From assembly GCA_016219005.1 (NCBI GenBank), contig JACRCN010000014.1, positions 1-64,000 of the forward strand: DNA of 64,000 nucleotides, given 5' to 3'. The DNA is from Deltaproteobacteria bacterium (lineage in GTDB: Bacteria > Desulfobacterota > Desulfobacteria > Desulfobacterales > SpSt-501). Position numbers and translations under genes: made by a program. Numbering within the stretch: the first letter of the stretch is position 1; each line of letters begins with the position of its first letter. Positions 1-9,320 of this stretch are shown one piece after another. Below the pieces are notes generated by a model. The model had not been told where the DNA came from. It ran no database searches and was given only the letters and a program-made list of their open reading frames with translations.

Positions 1-876
1 AAGGATTCCGGCAACGATCACCAGAGCTCCAATTGTTTCTATGAAGGTCAATTTTTCATCCAAAAAGATGTAGGCCAGGATGGCAGAGAATACGATTTCC
101 GACATCGCGACAATGGTAACCACCCCGGCGGACAATCGGCCCAGCCCGAAAATGTATATCAAAAACCCGCCGACGGTGGACAATCCCACCAATCCGACGA
201 ACCAAAGCCAGGTGTTTCCTGGAACGGGCCAGGGGTGAACTTCGTTGAATTGAAGCGGCAAAAGCACCACGGCGGCAACGCCGAAGGCATAGGTGAGAAT
301 AGGGAGCGCGCCATAGTTCCTGCGCATTTTCTTCCCCAAAAGGCTCCAAGCGCCATATAGAGCCGGGATACAAAAACCCGCCAGAACGCCCCCCGTTGAT
401 ACATTTGCTTCTCCGAGGGCCGTCAATCCCGACATCAGGACCGTTCCTGAAAAAATCAGTATAATGGAAATTATTTTATCCCGGGTCAGGGATTCGTGCC
501 AGATGATGCGCTCGACCACGAGAACCATCGCGGGCATCGCCGCTTGTTGGATGGTGGTGACGGCAGCCCCGTTGAGAAAAACGCCGAAATTCAACCCCAC
601 ATGAAAGAGGCCCAGGCTGACACCCAAGGCTGCCAACCAGGGCCAATCCGATCGTTTCACCCCCGGATTGCCGCCGCAAAACGAGATATTGAGGAAGAAA
701 AGCACTAAAAAGGTGGCCAGATCCCGCCAAAACGCCAAGACAATGGCCGAGGCTTGGCTGTGGTTCATTATCAGTTTAATGAAAATCCCCGAGGTTGCCC
801 AAAATGAAGCGGCGGCCAGGATCGCCAGATACCCTGAGAAGTTGGAACGAACTGGTATCGGCGGGGAGGGCGACAT
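1..876 (-). CDS. EamA/DMT-family membrane transporter, 3' end cut by window edge
   Basis: Reading the minus strand from an ATG at 876 gives 292 residues with no stop before the window edge, so the C-terminus is missing. The protein is almost entirely hydrophobic helices (about nine visible) and shows two similar halves, as in EamA drug/metabolite transporters. The second half contains the typical stretch LSAGVVTIVAMSEIVFSAIL followed by a short loop ending in DEKLT. The start lies 3 bp after the stop of the DUF1638-hydantoinase gene, so the two are probably co-transcribed. Substrate cannot be read from the sequence; the context suggests export or import of a small metabolite linked to methylamine breakdown, which is inference only. 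Confidence 0.85.
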   Translation of the reverse strand, partial: MSPSPPIPVRSNFSGYLAILAAASFWATSGIFIKLIMNHSQASAIVLAFWRDLATFLVLFFLNISFCGGNPGVKRSDWPWLAALGVSLGLFHVGLNFGVFLNGAAVTTIQQAAMPAMVLVVERIIWHESLTRDKIISIILIFSGTVLMSGLTALGEANVSTGGVLAGFCIPALYGAWSLLGKKMRRNYGALPILTYAFGVAAVVLLPLQFNEVHPWPVPGNTWLWFVGLVGLSTVGGFLIYIFGLGRLSAGVVTIVAMSEIVFSAILAYIFLDEKLTFIETIGALVIVAGIL

Positions 877-879
877 AGT

Positions 880-3681
880 TCACATCAGATCCGGCATCCC
901 TTGAATCTCGGAAACCACCTGCCTCTCGATGAACACCTCTTCGCCCTGTCCTGTCATGGCCGTGACATCCCTAAACGTCAGCTGCACCGTGTTCTGGCGG
1001 GTTCCCGCTTGGGCGGCCAAACGGCGGGCCTCTTCCGTCAAGACGCGTTGCACATAACCGTTCGCGGCCTCCATGGCCTGGAATCGCTGATGTCCGGACA
1101 GCCCCTCGATGTAGAACCCACCGGCGGGATCGGGCTTGATGGCCACCTGCCGTTTGATGCTGACCTGGCTGACAATGGCGCCTACCGCATTGGCCACATC
1201 GTGAAAATCCGGCATCACGGCGCGCGCGCCCAGCAAGTGCGCGACCTCGGGCAGGAAATGGCCGATGGGCGCGCCCACGCCGATGATCGGGCGGTGCAGC
1301 TCGAAACGCACCGTAAACGCGTGCCCGCCCCCGTCGAGCAGATTGTCGAGGATCCGGTTGCAGGTGGGGCATGTCGCCGGCGGTGAGTCTGAGTCAATTG
1401 GAGCCAGTTGATGGTGAATGACTTCCAGGGTCAGGCGCCGGACGACCTGGCGAAGCAGATCGGCTTGCAGCTGCTCCGGGGTGGTGCCGGACTGGCCGGC
1501 CATTAACGCCAGAAGGCGGGTGGAAGCCGCGGCATCCCAACGCACAAAACGACCCGTGGCATGCAGAACGTCGGTGGGGGTCAAGCCGCAGCGCTGCACG
1601 GCGAAGATCGACTCCAGCCGCGGCAGCGGCAGGAGTCCGACATGCAACACCTGGGCGGCATCCGCCAGCTCCAACAGGCTGTAGGGTCTCCGGCCGAGCA
1701 GGTCCAGAACACGGTCTTCCAGGTCGCTGCGCGGCTTGTCAAGCCTGCGATGGTTCAAGGTGAACATCTGCGTGGCTTCGGAGCTGCCGCCCAGCCTTCG
1801 TCTGTGGGTCGAGAGATACTCGAACGCCGGATCGAGATCGCGCCCTTGGCGGCCGAGCCAGGCCAATGGCGCCACGCGTCGGGGGCCGATCTGCCACGCG
1901 CCGGCCCGGTAAAGAATGAGGCTGTCTCCGCCCAGACCGGTGGTTTGAATATCCAGAGCCCGGACGTGGGTGCGGATGGTCCCGACACGCGACCCGCTTT
2001 CGCACAGACGCACCCGGCCATTTTCCAGGGCTGCCATATCGGTGGTCGTGCCGCCCATGTCGATCACGACGGCATCGTTCAATCCGGTGAGGTGCCGGGC
2101 GCCGGCCACGCTGGCCGCCGGCCCGGAGAGAATGGTCTCCACCGGGCGCTGTATGGCGAGGTGCTGCGACATGAGGGTGCCGTCGCCGCGCACCACCATC
2201 ACCGGCGCGCGGATGCCCATCTGTTTCAGCACGGCGGCGACATCGTTCAGGAGCCTTGCCAGGCGGGGGACGATTCGGGCATTGTGCACCGCCGTCTGAG
2301 CGCGTATCTTGAAATTGAGCAGCTGCGACAATTCATGACCGCACGAGACAAACCGGCCGGTTTCAGACATGAGAATGCGTTTGACCGCCACCTCGTGATC
2401 CGGGTTGATGGCGCCGGCATATCCGGAGACGGCAAAGGCATCGATCCCCTGGTCGTCGCACATGCGGCGGGCGATGCGGCGGACCTGCGCTTCATCAAGT
2501 GCCGCCAGCTCTTTGCCGGTGATATCCAATCGAGCCGTCAGCACGGCCTGGGGCGCATGAAGCGATTCCTGATTTTCGTCGAAGCCCGGCGGCGGCATGA
2601 GCAGCAGCCCCACCTTCTGCCCTTCGTTTTCGACAATGGCGTTGGTGGCCAGCGTCGTGGAAACCGACACGAGCTGGACCGCCAGGATCTGGCGACTCGC
2701 CAGTCCGGCGAGCGCCTCCCGGATCCCGATGGAAAAATCCCATTTGGTGGTCAGGGCCTTGTTCTTGAGCAGCACCTGCTGCGACCTGAAATCATAGATT
2801 ACGGCATCGGTGTAAGTGCCGCCGGCATCGATGCCCAGGCCGACATGAAGCTCGCCCGAAGGCGCCGCCGGCGCGTGGCCCGGCATCACCACTTTCTGGA
2901 CGGTCCCACCCGCCGGACGTGGCGTCGGCGAAACCGGGTGGGCCGTCAGCCGCCCATGCACCCCATCGAATACGGTGATCTGACCGGGAGGCACCACCAG
3001 GATTTCTTCGGTGGTCTCCGTTTCGCTCAACAGCCTTTGCAGCAGGCGGGTGCTTCCCTGTATCTTTTCGAAGCGCCAGCGGTTCTGATCGGCCAGTTGT
3101 TCGGCATACGTCTCGGCGGCCGTATGGGTGCCCACACCGGTGTCGATGAATGCCGCGCGCTGATAATTGGAGCGCCAGCTGTTGAGAAAAGAAAAAGTGG
3201 CCTCCGCATGGCGCAGCCCATACCGCTGCACCAGTTCATCGAAGTAGACCTTGGTGTCCCCCATCCAGGCATGCCGCCGGTCCGCGGCCTGCGACAGGCT
3301 TTTGGCTTCATACCATCCATGGGAAATATAATAGGTTCCGGGGTATTTTTTGAACTGTTCCTGGTAGCGGTCGTCGCCGCCCAGAAACAAGGCGATGCAA
3401 TCGTGCACGCGGGGGATCGCCAGGGGAATGCCGCGTGCTCGGATGTCGACCGTGCCACAGCCGCAGACGCCGTAGCCGATGACCAGGCGGTCCCATTCAC
3501 CGGTGCGCGAGACCCGATCGATGGCGGCCTGCAGTTTGCGGCGCAGCTTATTCGGGCGTTCATGCAGGCCGGCCGGCAGGTAGTGCGTGCCGATGGTCAG
3601 CGGCAGCTTCTTGGCAATGCCTTCAATGTCCCTGGCCAGCACGCCGCAGGCAACGATATAAACGCGCGCGATTGACTTCAT
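880..3681 (-). CDS. DUF1638 - hydantoinase/oxoprolinase (HyuA-like ASKHA ATPase) fusion protein
   Basis: A 933-residue two-part protein. Residues 1 to about 230 match DUF1638: a GYGVCGCG segment with Cys73 and Cys75, and PRVHDCI with His93 and Cys95, plus Cys12, which together look like a metal or corrinoid-related site. After a Pro/Gly-rich linker (about 250-277) comes a HyuA-type ATPase with phosphate-1 motif GIDAGGTYTD (283-292) and phosphate-2 motif MGGTTTD (542-548); a CxxC pair lies near the C-terminus. HyuA partners such as HyuB are absent. DUF1638 proteins are known beside corrinoid methyltransferases in methanogens, and here an MttB homologue lies directly upstream. ASKHA ATPases of another branch (RamA/RACo C-terminal domain) reactivate corrinoid proteins, so reductive or ATP-driven corrinoid activation is a reasonable inference. 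Function is not established. Confidence 0.85.
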   Translation of the reverse strand: MKSIARVYIVACGVLARDIEGIAKKLPLTIGTHYLPAGLHERPNKLRRKLQAAIDRVSRTGEWDRLVIGYGVCGCGTVDIRARGIPLAIPRVHDCIALFLGGDDRYQEQFKKYPGTYYISHGWYEAKSLSQAADRRHAWMGDTKVYFDELVQRYGLRHAEATFSFLNSWRSNYQRAAFIDTGVGTHTAAETYAEQLADQNRWRFEKIQGSTRLLQRLLSETETTEEILVVPPGQITVFDGVHGRLTAHPVSPTPRPAGGTVQKVVMPGHAPAAPSGELHVGLGIDAGGTYTDAVIYDFRSQQVLLKNKALTTKWDFSIGIREALAGLASRQILAVQLVSVSTTLATNAIVENEGQKVGLLLMPPPGFDENQESLHAPQAVLTARLDITGKELAALDEAQVRRIARRMCDDQGIDAFAVSGYAGAINPDHEVAVKRILMSETGRFVSCGHELSQLLNFKIRAQTAVHNARIVPRLARLLNDVAAVLKQMGIRAPVMVVRGDGTLMSQHLAIQRPVETILSGPAASVAGARHLTGLNDAVVIDMGGTTTDMAALENGRVRLCESGSRVGTIRTHVRALDIQTTGLGGDSLILYRAGAWQIGPRRVAPLAWLGRQGRDLDPAFEYLSTHRRRLGGSSEATQMFTLNHRRLDKPRSDLEDRVLDLLGRRPYSLLELADAAQVLHVGLLPLPRLESIFAVQRCGLTPTDVLHATGRFVRWDAAASTRLLALMAGQSGTTPEQLQADLLRQVVRRLTLEVIHHQLAPIDSDSPPATCPTCNRILDNLLDGGGHAFTVRFELHRPIIGVGAPIGHFLPEVAHLLGARAVMPDFHDVANAVGAIVSQVSIKRQVAIKPDPAGGFYIEGLSGHQRFQAMEAANGYVQRVLTEEARRLAAQAGTRQNTVQLTFRDVTAMTGQGEEVFIERQVVSEIQGMPDLM

Positions 3682-3760
3682 CTTGACAAGGCCGTATTGA
3701 GCGGGGTCCCCTTTTTATGCATCGCGGCATCCCCGGGGGCCATGAACGGTTAGCGGAAGA

Positions 3761-5197
3761 TTACTTCCAGCCTTTCTGCATCCGGTCCAATTCCCTTATC
3801 TGCTCCGCCGCCAGCGGAGCCGGGCGATGCTTCATCTTCGCAAGCGTGCTTTGCTGCAGGCGTTGCTCGAAGCGCTTCGATCCCGCCTCTTCCCACTGCG
3901 CGATCACCATGCGCTCAAAAATATCGGAGTATTTCATTTTCTTGAAATTCTGCATCGTATGAGCCTGCTGCAGATAGTGCCCGCCCGGACCCACCTTGTG
4001 GATGAGGTCCAGCGCCAGGGTCTGCTCGCAGACCTCGATGCCCTCCATGAAATGGCGGATGTTGTCGACGATATCGTGCACCAGTACCATGAATTCGGGG
4101 CTGGCCATCGAGCCGTGGTCCATCCAGCTGCTGCAGTCGTGGACCAGGCCGGAGCCCACTGCGGCCGCCGTCAGGCATTGCCAGGCGGCCTCGGCGCCGG
4201 CCTGTGCGTCGCAAAACTTCGCGTCCGTCGCCCCCGCCGTGCCGAAAAAGGGCAGTCGATAGTGCTGGGCCATCTGGGCCAGGGCGCCGGTCATCAGGCT
4301 CATCTCGATGGCGCCGTAGGAAAAGATGGTGCTGCGCATGTCCATGATGGTCGCGAAGGCCCCGTAGATGAAAGGCGCCCCGGGATTGACCAGCTGGTGA
4401 AGGACCAGACCGCTCAAGGATTCGGCGCTCGCCTGCACGATCGCCCCGGCAAGGGTCGCCGGCGAGGAGCCGCAGCACTGCGGCGCCGGGAAATTGATCA
4501 GCGGGATCCGCTGCTCGGCGCAGTAGATCAGCTTGTCGACGGCCGGATCGAAATAGACCAGCGGCGAGATCGGCTCGGTGTACTGCACCACGTAGGGCGC
4601 CGTGTCGAAGTTCTCCTTGCCGCCGCACAACAGCAGCGCCATCTCATAAATGTCCCGGACGCTGCCGGCGTCCTTGCAGCAGAAGACCAGGGGCTTTTCA
4701 CAGAATTCCATTACGTTGCGGGCGATCACCCGGTCGGCGATGTCCGCCGGCACGTCAGCGGCCATGCCGATGGTCATGCACCACTGGAAATTGGGCAGGG
4801 CGTCGCAAAGTGCCGCCGTCACCTTGACATGCTCGCTGGTGAAGCGGCTGCGGGTTTGCGTTAGGGGGTCCAGGTAGTCGATGCAGTCGAGGCTGGGACC
4901 GAAAAAACTCTTGTCCCGTTCCAGAAAGACGGTGCGCTTGCCCGTGCGCGCGCCAAGCACCAGTCGCGAAGGCGCGTTGCGGATCGCCGCCTCCACCATG
5001 AAACCGGGGATCTTCACCCGGTCGCCCCGGACTCGGGCGCCGGCGCTTGAAAGAACCTCCAGCGCCCGCGCGTGGGTGATCTTGATGCCGGTGCGCTCCA
5101 GCACGTCCAGCGTGGCGGCGTGGATCTGTTCGATCTGGTCTGCGTTGATCACCTGCAATGTGGGCTTGAAAGACAGTGTGTCGGTCGTCATTCCCAT
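3761..5197 (-). CDS. MttB-superfamily corrinoid methyltransferase (non-pyrrolysine)
   Basis: A 478-residue member of the trimethylamine methyltransferase family (PF06253). The start ATG at 5197 follows GGGAG by 7 bases; a second ATG is two codons in. The reading frame is uninterrupted, with no in-frame amber codon, so it belongs to the non-pyrrolysine group whose characterised members (MtgB and relatives) demethylate glycine betaine or other quaternary amines. The C-terminal HKVGPGGHYL and HTMQNFKKM segments are typical. It is upstream of the DUF1638-HyuA fusion in the same direction. A corrinoid protein for it is not adjacent; the one at 17858-18481 may serve both methyltransferases. The exact substrate cannot be told from sequence alone. 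Confidence 0.9.
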   Translation of the reverse strand: MGMTTDTLSFKPTLQVINADQIEQIHAATLDVLERTGIKITHARALEVLSSAGARVRGDRVKIPGFMVEAAIRNAPSRLVLGARTGKRTVFLERDKSFFGPSLDCIDYLDPLTQTRSRFTSEHVKVTAALCDALPNFQWCMTIGMAADVPADIADRVIARNVMEFCEKPLVFCCKDAGSVRDIYEMALLLCGGKENFDTAPYVVQYTEPISPLVYFDPAVDKLIYCAEQRIPLINFPAPQCCGSSPATLAGAIVQASAESLSGLVLHQLVNPGAPFIYGAFATIMDMRSTIFSYGAIEMSLMTGALAQMAQHYRLPFFGTAGATDAKFCDAQAGAEAAWQCLTAAAVGSGLVHDCSSWMDHGSMASPEFMVLVHDIVDNIRHFMEGIEVCEQTLALDLIHKVGPGGHYLQQAHTMQNFKKMKYSDIFERMVIAQWEEAGSKRFEQRLQQSTLAKMKHRPAPLAAEQIRELDRMQKGWK

Positions 5198-5260
5198 GGG
5201 GTTTCTCCCTGCTGATGATTGCTATTGCTGTCGCTTGACGCCCGGGCCGGTGCACCGGCC

Positions 5261-5653
5261 TCATCGAGTCGTCACCACCGGGCAATGGGCATTGAGCACG
5301 ACGTATCGGGCATTCGAACCGAAAACCAGCTTGCCGACCCGGGATAACCGTTTGATGCCGACGATGATGTGATCCGCTTTTTGCTCCTGGGCGAACCGGA
5401 CGATATCCTCCCCGGGCATGTTGCCGCGTACCAGAAGGTGGGTTTCACAGGCAACCTGGTTTTTCGCAAAAAGCTCTTCGGCAAAGCTCAACTGCTTCCG
5501 GGCTTCGATGATTTTCTCTTCCGGGCTGTCTTCGCCGCCCACCTGAGAGTTAACCACCATCACTGCGGCCTTGAACGCCTTGGCGTACGTCACGGCCAGC
5601 TTCAAGGCGCTCAGGCACGCCTTGGATCCTTCGTATCCGACCACGATCTTCAT
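5261..5653 (-). CDS. Universal stress protein, single UspA domain
   Basis: I place the start at 5653, where ATG overlaps the TGA of the upstream YbaK-like gene (ATGA) and AAGGA lies 8 bases before it; a longer reading from 5692 would overlap that gene more and adds an unrelated leader. The 130-residue product begins MKIVVGYEGS, typical of the first UspA strand, and ends in the ATP-binding-type region HIIVGIKRLSRVGKLVFGS, followed by NAHCPVVTT. Usp proteins of this type bind ATP or related nucleotides and act in stress adaptation. Its position between a YbaK domain and a methyltransferase suggests it is carried along in the operon; no specific partner is evident. Confidence 0.88.
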   Translation of the reverse strand: MKIVVGYEGSKACLSALKLAVTYAKAFKAAVMVVNSQVGGEDSPEEKIIEARKQLSFAEELFAKNQVACETHLLVRGNMPGEDIVRFAQEQKADHIIVGIKRLSRVGKLVFGSNARYVVLNAHCPVVTTR

Positions 5654-6126
5654 GGCATCCGTCCTTGTGCGGAATCCATCTTCGGTTGGCACAGCTTCTT
5701 TAAGTCCCGGGATCTCACCTTGTAGGATTTATGATGGACGCCGGGGTTGAAATAGACGAATTCTTTTTGGGTGATGTCCGGGTCCAGGTAAATCGGCAGC
5801 GGCACCCATTGGCCGAACGGCGGGACGCAGCCGACCTCGCAGCCCACCTTTTCCAGGACCTCCTCCGGCTTGGCAAAGGAGACCTTCTTGGTGCCGATGC
5901 CGGCGGCCGCCTTCTTCCAGTCCACCTTCTTGTCGCCCGGAAGCACGAGCACGACCATCTGCTTTTCGCGGGTCAACAGGACAAGGGACTTGACGGTCTC
6001 GGATTCGCTGACCCCCAGTGCCGCGGCCATGGTGGGATTGGTGTAGACCGGTTCGTGCTCGAAGACCTGATAATCAATTTGCTGCTCTTTCAAAATGCCG
6101 ATGATCTTTTCTTCTACTGCTGACAT
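5650..6126 (-). CDS. YbaK/EbsC-family aminoacyl-tRNA deacylase-like protein
   Basis: A 158-residue single-domain protein of the YbaK/ProX family, which hydrolyse mischarged aminoacyl-tRNAs (for example Cys-tRNA-Pro). Visible family features are EHEPVYTNP, a VKSLVL strand, LPGDKKVDWKK with the conserved lysine region, and VGCVPPFGQ near the C-terminus. The start ATG is preceded by GGAGGG with 5 bases of spacing. It overlaps the following UspA gene by four bases, so the two are translationally coupled. Which mischarged tRNA is the substrate cannot be decided. Confidence 0.88.
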   Translation of the reverse strand: MSAVEEKIIGILKEQQIDYQVFEHEPVYTNPTMAAALGVSESETVKSLVLLTREKQMVVLVLPGDKKVDWKKAAAGIGTKKVSFAKPEEVLEKVGCEVGCVPPFGQWVPLPIYLDPDITQKEFVYFNPGVHHKSYKVRSRDLKKLCQPKMDSAQGRMP

Positions 6127-6152
6127 ACAACCCTCCGGGATGAAGATCTCGT

Positions 6153-6183
6153 GAAAAGAGACCGGCTTCCCTGGAAGCCGGTC
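6153..6183 (-). terminator. Rho-independent terminator after the EMO-like gene
   Basis: A perfect 11-bp stem (GACCGGCTTCC / GGAAGCCGGTC) with a 2-base loop begins within the stop codon of the Fe-S oxidoreductase and is followed on the minus strand by TCTTTTC. The stem is strong and the T-tract moderate. Confidence 0.7.
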
Positions 6184-8197
6184 AGGCCGTCACCTCGTCG
6201 ACGATTTCGGCGATATCCTTGACGCTCCTGGGGGTCTGGCAATCGCGCAGCCCGTCGGAGAGCATGGTGGCGCAGAACGGGCAGGCGGTGGCGATGAGGG
6301 CCGCGCCGCTGGCGATCACCTCCTCGGCTCGTTCGATGTTGATGCGCTTGCCGATAGTCTCTTCCATGAACATGCGGCCGCCGCCGGCACCGCAGCAGAA
6401 GCCCTTCGCGCCGTGCCGGCGCATCTCGGCCAGACGGATGCCCGAGCCCGCGGCGCGCAAGAGATCGCGCGGCGCATCGTAAATCCCATTCCAGCGCCCC
6501 AGGTAGCAGGAGTCATGGAAGGCCAAAGGCCCGGCGGCCGAGCCGGTTGCTTCCAACTCTTTAATTCCCTTGACACTCTTCAGGCGCCCCTGCCTGAAAA
6601 GCGCGCGCAGCCATTCGCTGTGATGCACCACCGGATAAGCGGCCCCGAACTGCGGATATTCGTTTTTGATGATATTGAAGCAGTGCGGGCAGCCGGTGAG
6701 GATTTTTTGGGGCTTGTACCGGTTGAGCACTTCGACGTTCTGCTTGATCAGCGTCTGGGCCAGATACTCGTTGCCGGCCCGGCGCGCCAGATCGCCGTTG
6801 CAGGCCTCTTCCGGGCCCAGAATGGCGAAGTCCACACCGGCGCGCTGCAGCACGCGCGCCATGGCCTGGGCGATTTTTTTTCCGCGGTCGTCGAAAGCGC
6901 CGGCGCACCCCACGAAATATAATATCTCGGCCTCCGGGCGGTCGCACATCAGGGGAACGTTCATCCCCTTGCTCCAGTCGGCCCGGGTGTCAGCGCTGAA
7001 GCCCCAGGGGTTGGCCTGGTTTTCCAGGTTGGTGAAAGTCGCCTGCATCTCCGGCGGGAAGCTCGCCTGCATGAGCACCTGATGCTTGCGGGTTTCCAGG
7101 ATGAAATCCAGCTGCTCGATGTTGACCGGGCAGATGTCCTCGCAGGCCCGGCAGGTGGTGCAGGACCAGATCACATCGGCGGTGATGGGGGAGCCTTCCC
7201 GGACGATGGGGTCGACGGCGTCGCCCTTGCCGGCTAGAATCGCGTCGGCGTGGGCCAGGAGGTCCCGCTTGAAGTCGTGGATCACCTTTTTCGGCGACAA
7301 CGGCTTGCCCGTCTGATCGGCCGGGCACTGCTCCTCGCAGCGGCCGCACTCGGTGCAGGCGTAGAGGTTGAGCACGTTTTTCCAGTTCAGCTCGCTCACC
7401 TTGCCCAGGCCGAAGGTCTCCGCGCTCTCATCCTCGATGTCGGTCTTGGGCATGGCCTTTTCCCGCTGCAGCGGCTTGAGAAAGACGTTGGGCGCGGCGG
7501 CAAGCAGGTGCAGGTGCTTGGAGCCCGGAATGTAAACCAGGAATCCCAGGATGGTGGCCATGTGCAGCCAATAGGCGATCTCATAGCCTGCCGTGATCTG
7601 CCCGGCGCCAAGCCGTTCCAATCCCAGCAGGCCGATCCAGAGGCCGGATACGGGGAAGGCCGCGACGTGGACGGGCAGCAGCGTCTGGAAGGCATTGATG
7701 AACTGGAAGGTGACGATGATCACGCAGGTGAATAGAATGATCAGGTTGGCATCGGTATTCAGGGTCAGATACTTGGGCCGTTCCACGACCCGGCGGTAAA
7801 CGGCATAGGCGAGGCCGATCAGCACCAGGGCCGCCAGGACGTCGGCCACGAAGAGATAGCCGCCGTAAACGGCCGGGAACCATTTGGCCGGGTCGAAGGC
7901 CGGGCACACCCCCTTGAGCATCAGCTCCAGCGAGTGGGGCTGTACTGCCAGAAACCCGAAGAAAATCAAGGTGTGCGCCACACCCGGCAGGGCCTTGCGG
8001 CGCACGTTGGACTGCCCCACCACGTCGGTGAGCAGCACCACCAGGCGCTCCTTGACGCGGTCGAGCGTGAAAGGCAGCTTGCCCCGAACCGAGCGTATGA
8101 GTCGGAAAAGCCGCCGGCTGCGTATGAAGAAAACGGAGAAGGCGGCGCTGAGAGCCGCCAGCATCAGAACCGATTTGACAATGACATACGAATCCAT
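6182..8197 (-). CDS. Membrane-bound Fe-S oxidoreductase of the ETF:menaquinone oxidoreductase (EMO/DUF224) class
   Basis: I choose the ATG at 8197 (671 residues) because GGAG precedes it by about 6 bases; the ATG at 8224 has no ribosome site. The N-terminal third holds about five to six membrane helices with histidines that could ligate heme b, as in nitrate-reductase-gamma-like domains. Then come two [4Fe-4S] motifs, [12 protein letters not shown] and [12 protein letters not shown] (about residues 281-356), and two CCG domains ([10 protein letters not shown]...CPHC and HDSCYLG...CCGAGGG) toward the C-terminus. This architecture is that of HdrD/GlpC-like proteins and of EMO described in Geobacter and Syntrophomonas, which pass electrons from ETF to menaquinone. 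Its place immediately downstream of etfBA supports that role here: draining electrons from amine dehydrogenases into the quinone pool. Confidence 0.9.
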   Translation of the reverse strand: MDSYVIVKSVLMLAALSAAFSVFFIRSRRLFRLIRSVRGKLPFTLDRVKERLVVLLTDVVGQSNVRRKALPGVAHTLIFFGFLAVQPHSLELMLKGVCPAFDPAKWFPAVYGGYLFVADVLAALVLIGLAYAVYRRVVERPKYLTLNTDANLIILFTCVIIVTFQFINAFQTLLPVHVAAFPVSGLWIGLLGLERLGAGQITAGYEIAYWLHMATILGFLVYIPGSKHLHLLAAAPNVFLKPLQREKAMPKTDIEDESAETFGLGKVSELNWKNVLNLYACTECGRCEEQCPADQTGKPLSPKKVIHDFKRDLLAHADAILAGKGDAVDPIVREGSPITADVIWSCTTCRACEDICPVNIEQLDFILETRKHQVLMQASFPPEMQATFTNLENQANPWGFSADTRADWSKGMNVPLMCDRPEAEILYFVGCAGAFDDRGKKIAQAMARVLQRAGVDFAILGPEEACNGDLARRAGNEYLAQTLIKQNVEVLNRYKPQKILTGCPHCFNIIKNEYPQFGAAYPVVHHSEWLRALFRQGRLKSVKGIKELEATGSAAGPLAFHDSCYLGRWNGIYDAPRDLLRAAGSGIRLAEMRRHGAKGFCCGAGGGRMFMEETIGKRINIERAEEVIASGAALIATACPFCATMLSDGLRDCQTPRSVKDIAEIVDEVTA

Positions 8198-8327
8198 AAA
8201 AACTCCACTCCGGAGAGCCATCACTTATTCCGGATCCGTCGAGCCGCTAATGCCTGGATCGTCTGGGGTTCTCGGGCCGCAGCGCTATGGTAGCACACGA
8301 TCCTCTTGACCGACCATCTCTTCAGAT

Positions 8328-8350
8328 AAAAAACAGCCGGGCAACCGGCT
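8328..8350 (-). terminator. Rho-independent terminator after etfA
   Basis: Directly downstream of the etfA stop the minus strand forms AGCCGG-TTGC-CCGGCT followed by GTTTTTTAT, a textbook intrinsic terminator. It separates the livKGFHM/dehydrogenase/etfBA unit from the EMO gene, which must then use its own promoter or readthrough. Confidence 0.85.
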
Positions 8351-8351
8351 A

Positions 8352-9308
8352 TTATTTTTGCGTGAGGGCTTCGGTCAGCATCGGCACGACTTCAAACAGG
8401 TCGCCGATGATGCCGTAATCGCATTTCTCGAAGATGGGCGCATCCTTGTCGGTATTGATGGCAACGATGACCTTGGAGGTCTTCATGCCGGCAAAATGCT
8501 GGACGGACCCGGACAGCCCGCAGGCGATGTAAAGTCTGGGGCTGACCGTCTTGCCGGTCTGACCGACCTGCATGGAGTGCGGGGCGAAGCCGGCATCCAC
8601 CGCGGCGCGCGAGGCCCCCACGGCCCCTCCGAGCGCCTGGGCGCACGCTTCCAGGATTTTATAGTTTTCCGCCGAGCCGATCGGCCGTCCGCCGGTTATG
8701 ATGATGCCGGCCTCGGCCAAATCGATCTTCCCGCCGCCGGCTTTCCTGACTTCGAGCACCCTGACCCGTCCGGGGTCCTGAACCGTAACGGTGAGGGGGA
8801 CGATCTCCGGGCGGACGGCGGCCGGTTGCGCTTCCACGGCATTGGGCCGCAGGGCGCAGAGCATCACGGAGGCTTTCATCCGGATGGTGGCGACGGTCTT
8901 GCCGGAGAAGTGCGACTTGCATACCGTCTGCCGGGCGACGTCCACGGAAATGCAGTCCGAAGCCAGCGGCAGTTTCAAATAGGCCGCCAGGCGGGCGAAC
9001 AGATCGCGGCCCGGTGTCGTTGCCAACCCCAGCAGGGCGTTCAACGACAACTTTTCGACGGCGGCCGCCAGCGCGCGGGCGCGCGCATCCGGGCTTTGAT
9101 CCAGGTCGGCGCCCTCGGCCGTCAGCGGTACGATTTTGTGGACGCCGTACGGGGCCAGGGCTTCCTGGGCCGCTTCCGCCGAGCCGTCCAGCAGCAGGGC
9201 CAAAAGGGTGTTTTCACCGCCGCCGCCTCTGGCGGCGGTGATCACTCCGAAATTGGCTTCCTTGACTTTTCCGCCCTCGGTTTCAATCCATATTCCGATA
9301 GTGGCCAT
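8352..9308 (-). CDS. etfA: Electron transfer flavoprotein alpha subunit (first ETF pair)
   Basis: A 318-residue EtfA. The C-terminal FAD-binding domain is clear: [10 protein letters not shown], then [41 protein letters not shown] and CDYGIIGDL. The usual GGRG...GEN element reads [10 protein letters not shown] here, a small deviation. It pairs with EtfB encoded 12 bp upstream. ETFs carry electrons from flavin dehydrogenases; upstream is a dimethylglycine/sarcosine dehydrogenase and downstream a membrane ETF-quinone-type oxidoreductase, so this pair probably links those two. Whether it is bifurcating cannot be decided by eye. Confidence 0.95.
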   Translation of the reverse strand: MATIGIWIETEGGKVKEANFGVITAARGGGGENTLLALLLDGSAEAAQEALAPYGVHKIVPLTAEGADLDQSPDARARALAAAVEKLSLNALLGLATTPGRDLFARLAAYLKLPLASDCISVDVARQTVCKSHFSGKTVATIRMKASVMLCALRPNAVEAQPAAVRPEIVPLTVTVQDPGRVRVLEVRKAGGGKIDLAEAGIIITGGRPIGSAENYKILEACAQALGGAVGASRAAVDAGFAPHSMQVGQTGKTVSPRLYIACGLSGSVQHFAGMKTSKVIVAINTDKDAPIFEKCDYGIIGDLFEVVPMLTEALTQK

Positions 9309-9320
9309 GCATTCATGCTC

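Noticed and set aside
1561-3675. Long plus-strand open frame opposite the DUF1638-HyuA gene
   Set aside because: It mirrors the real gene on the other strand, has no family signature and lacks a ribosome site. High GC coding DNA creates such frames.
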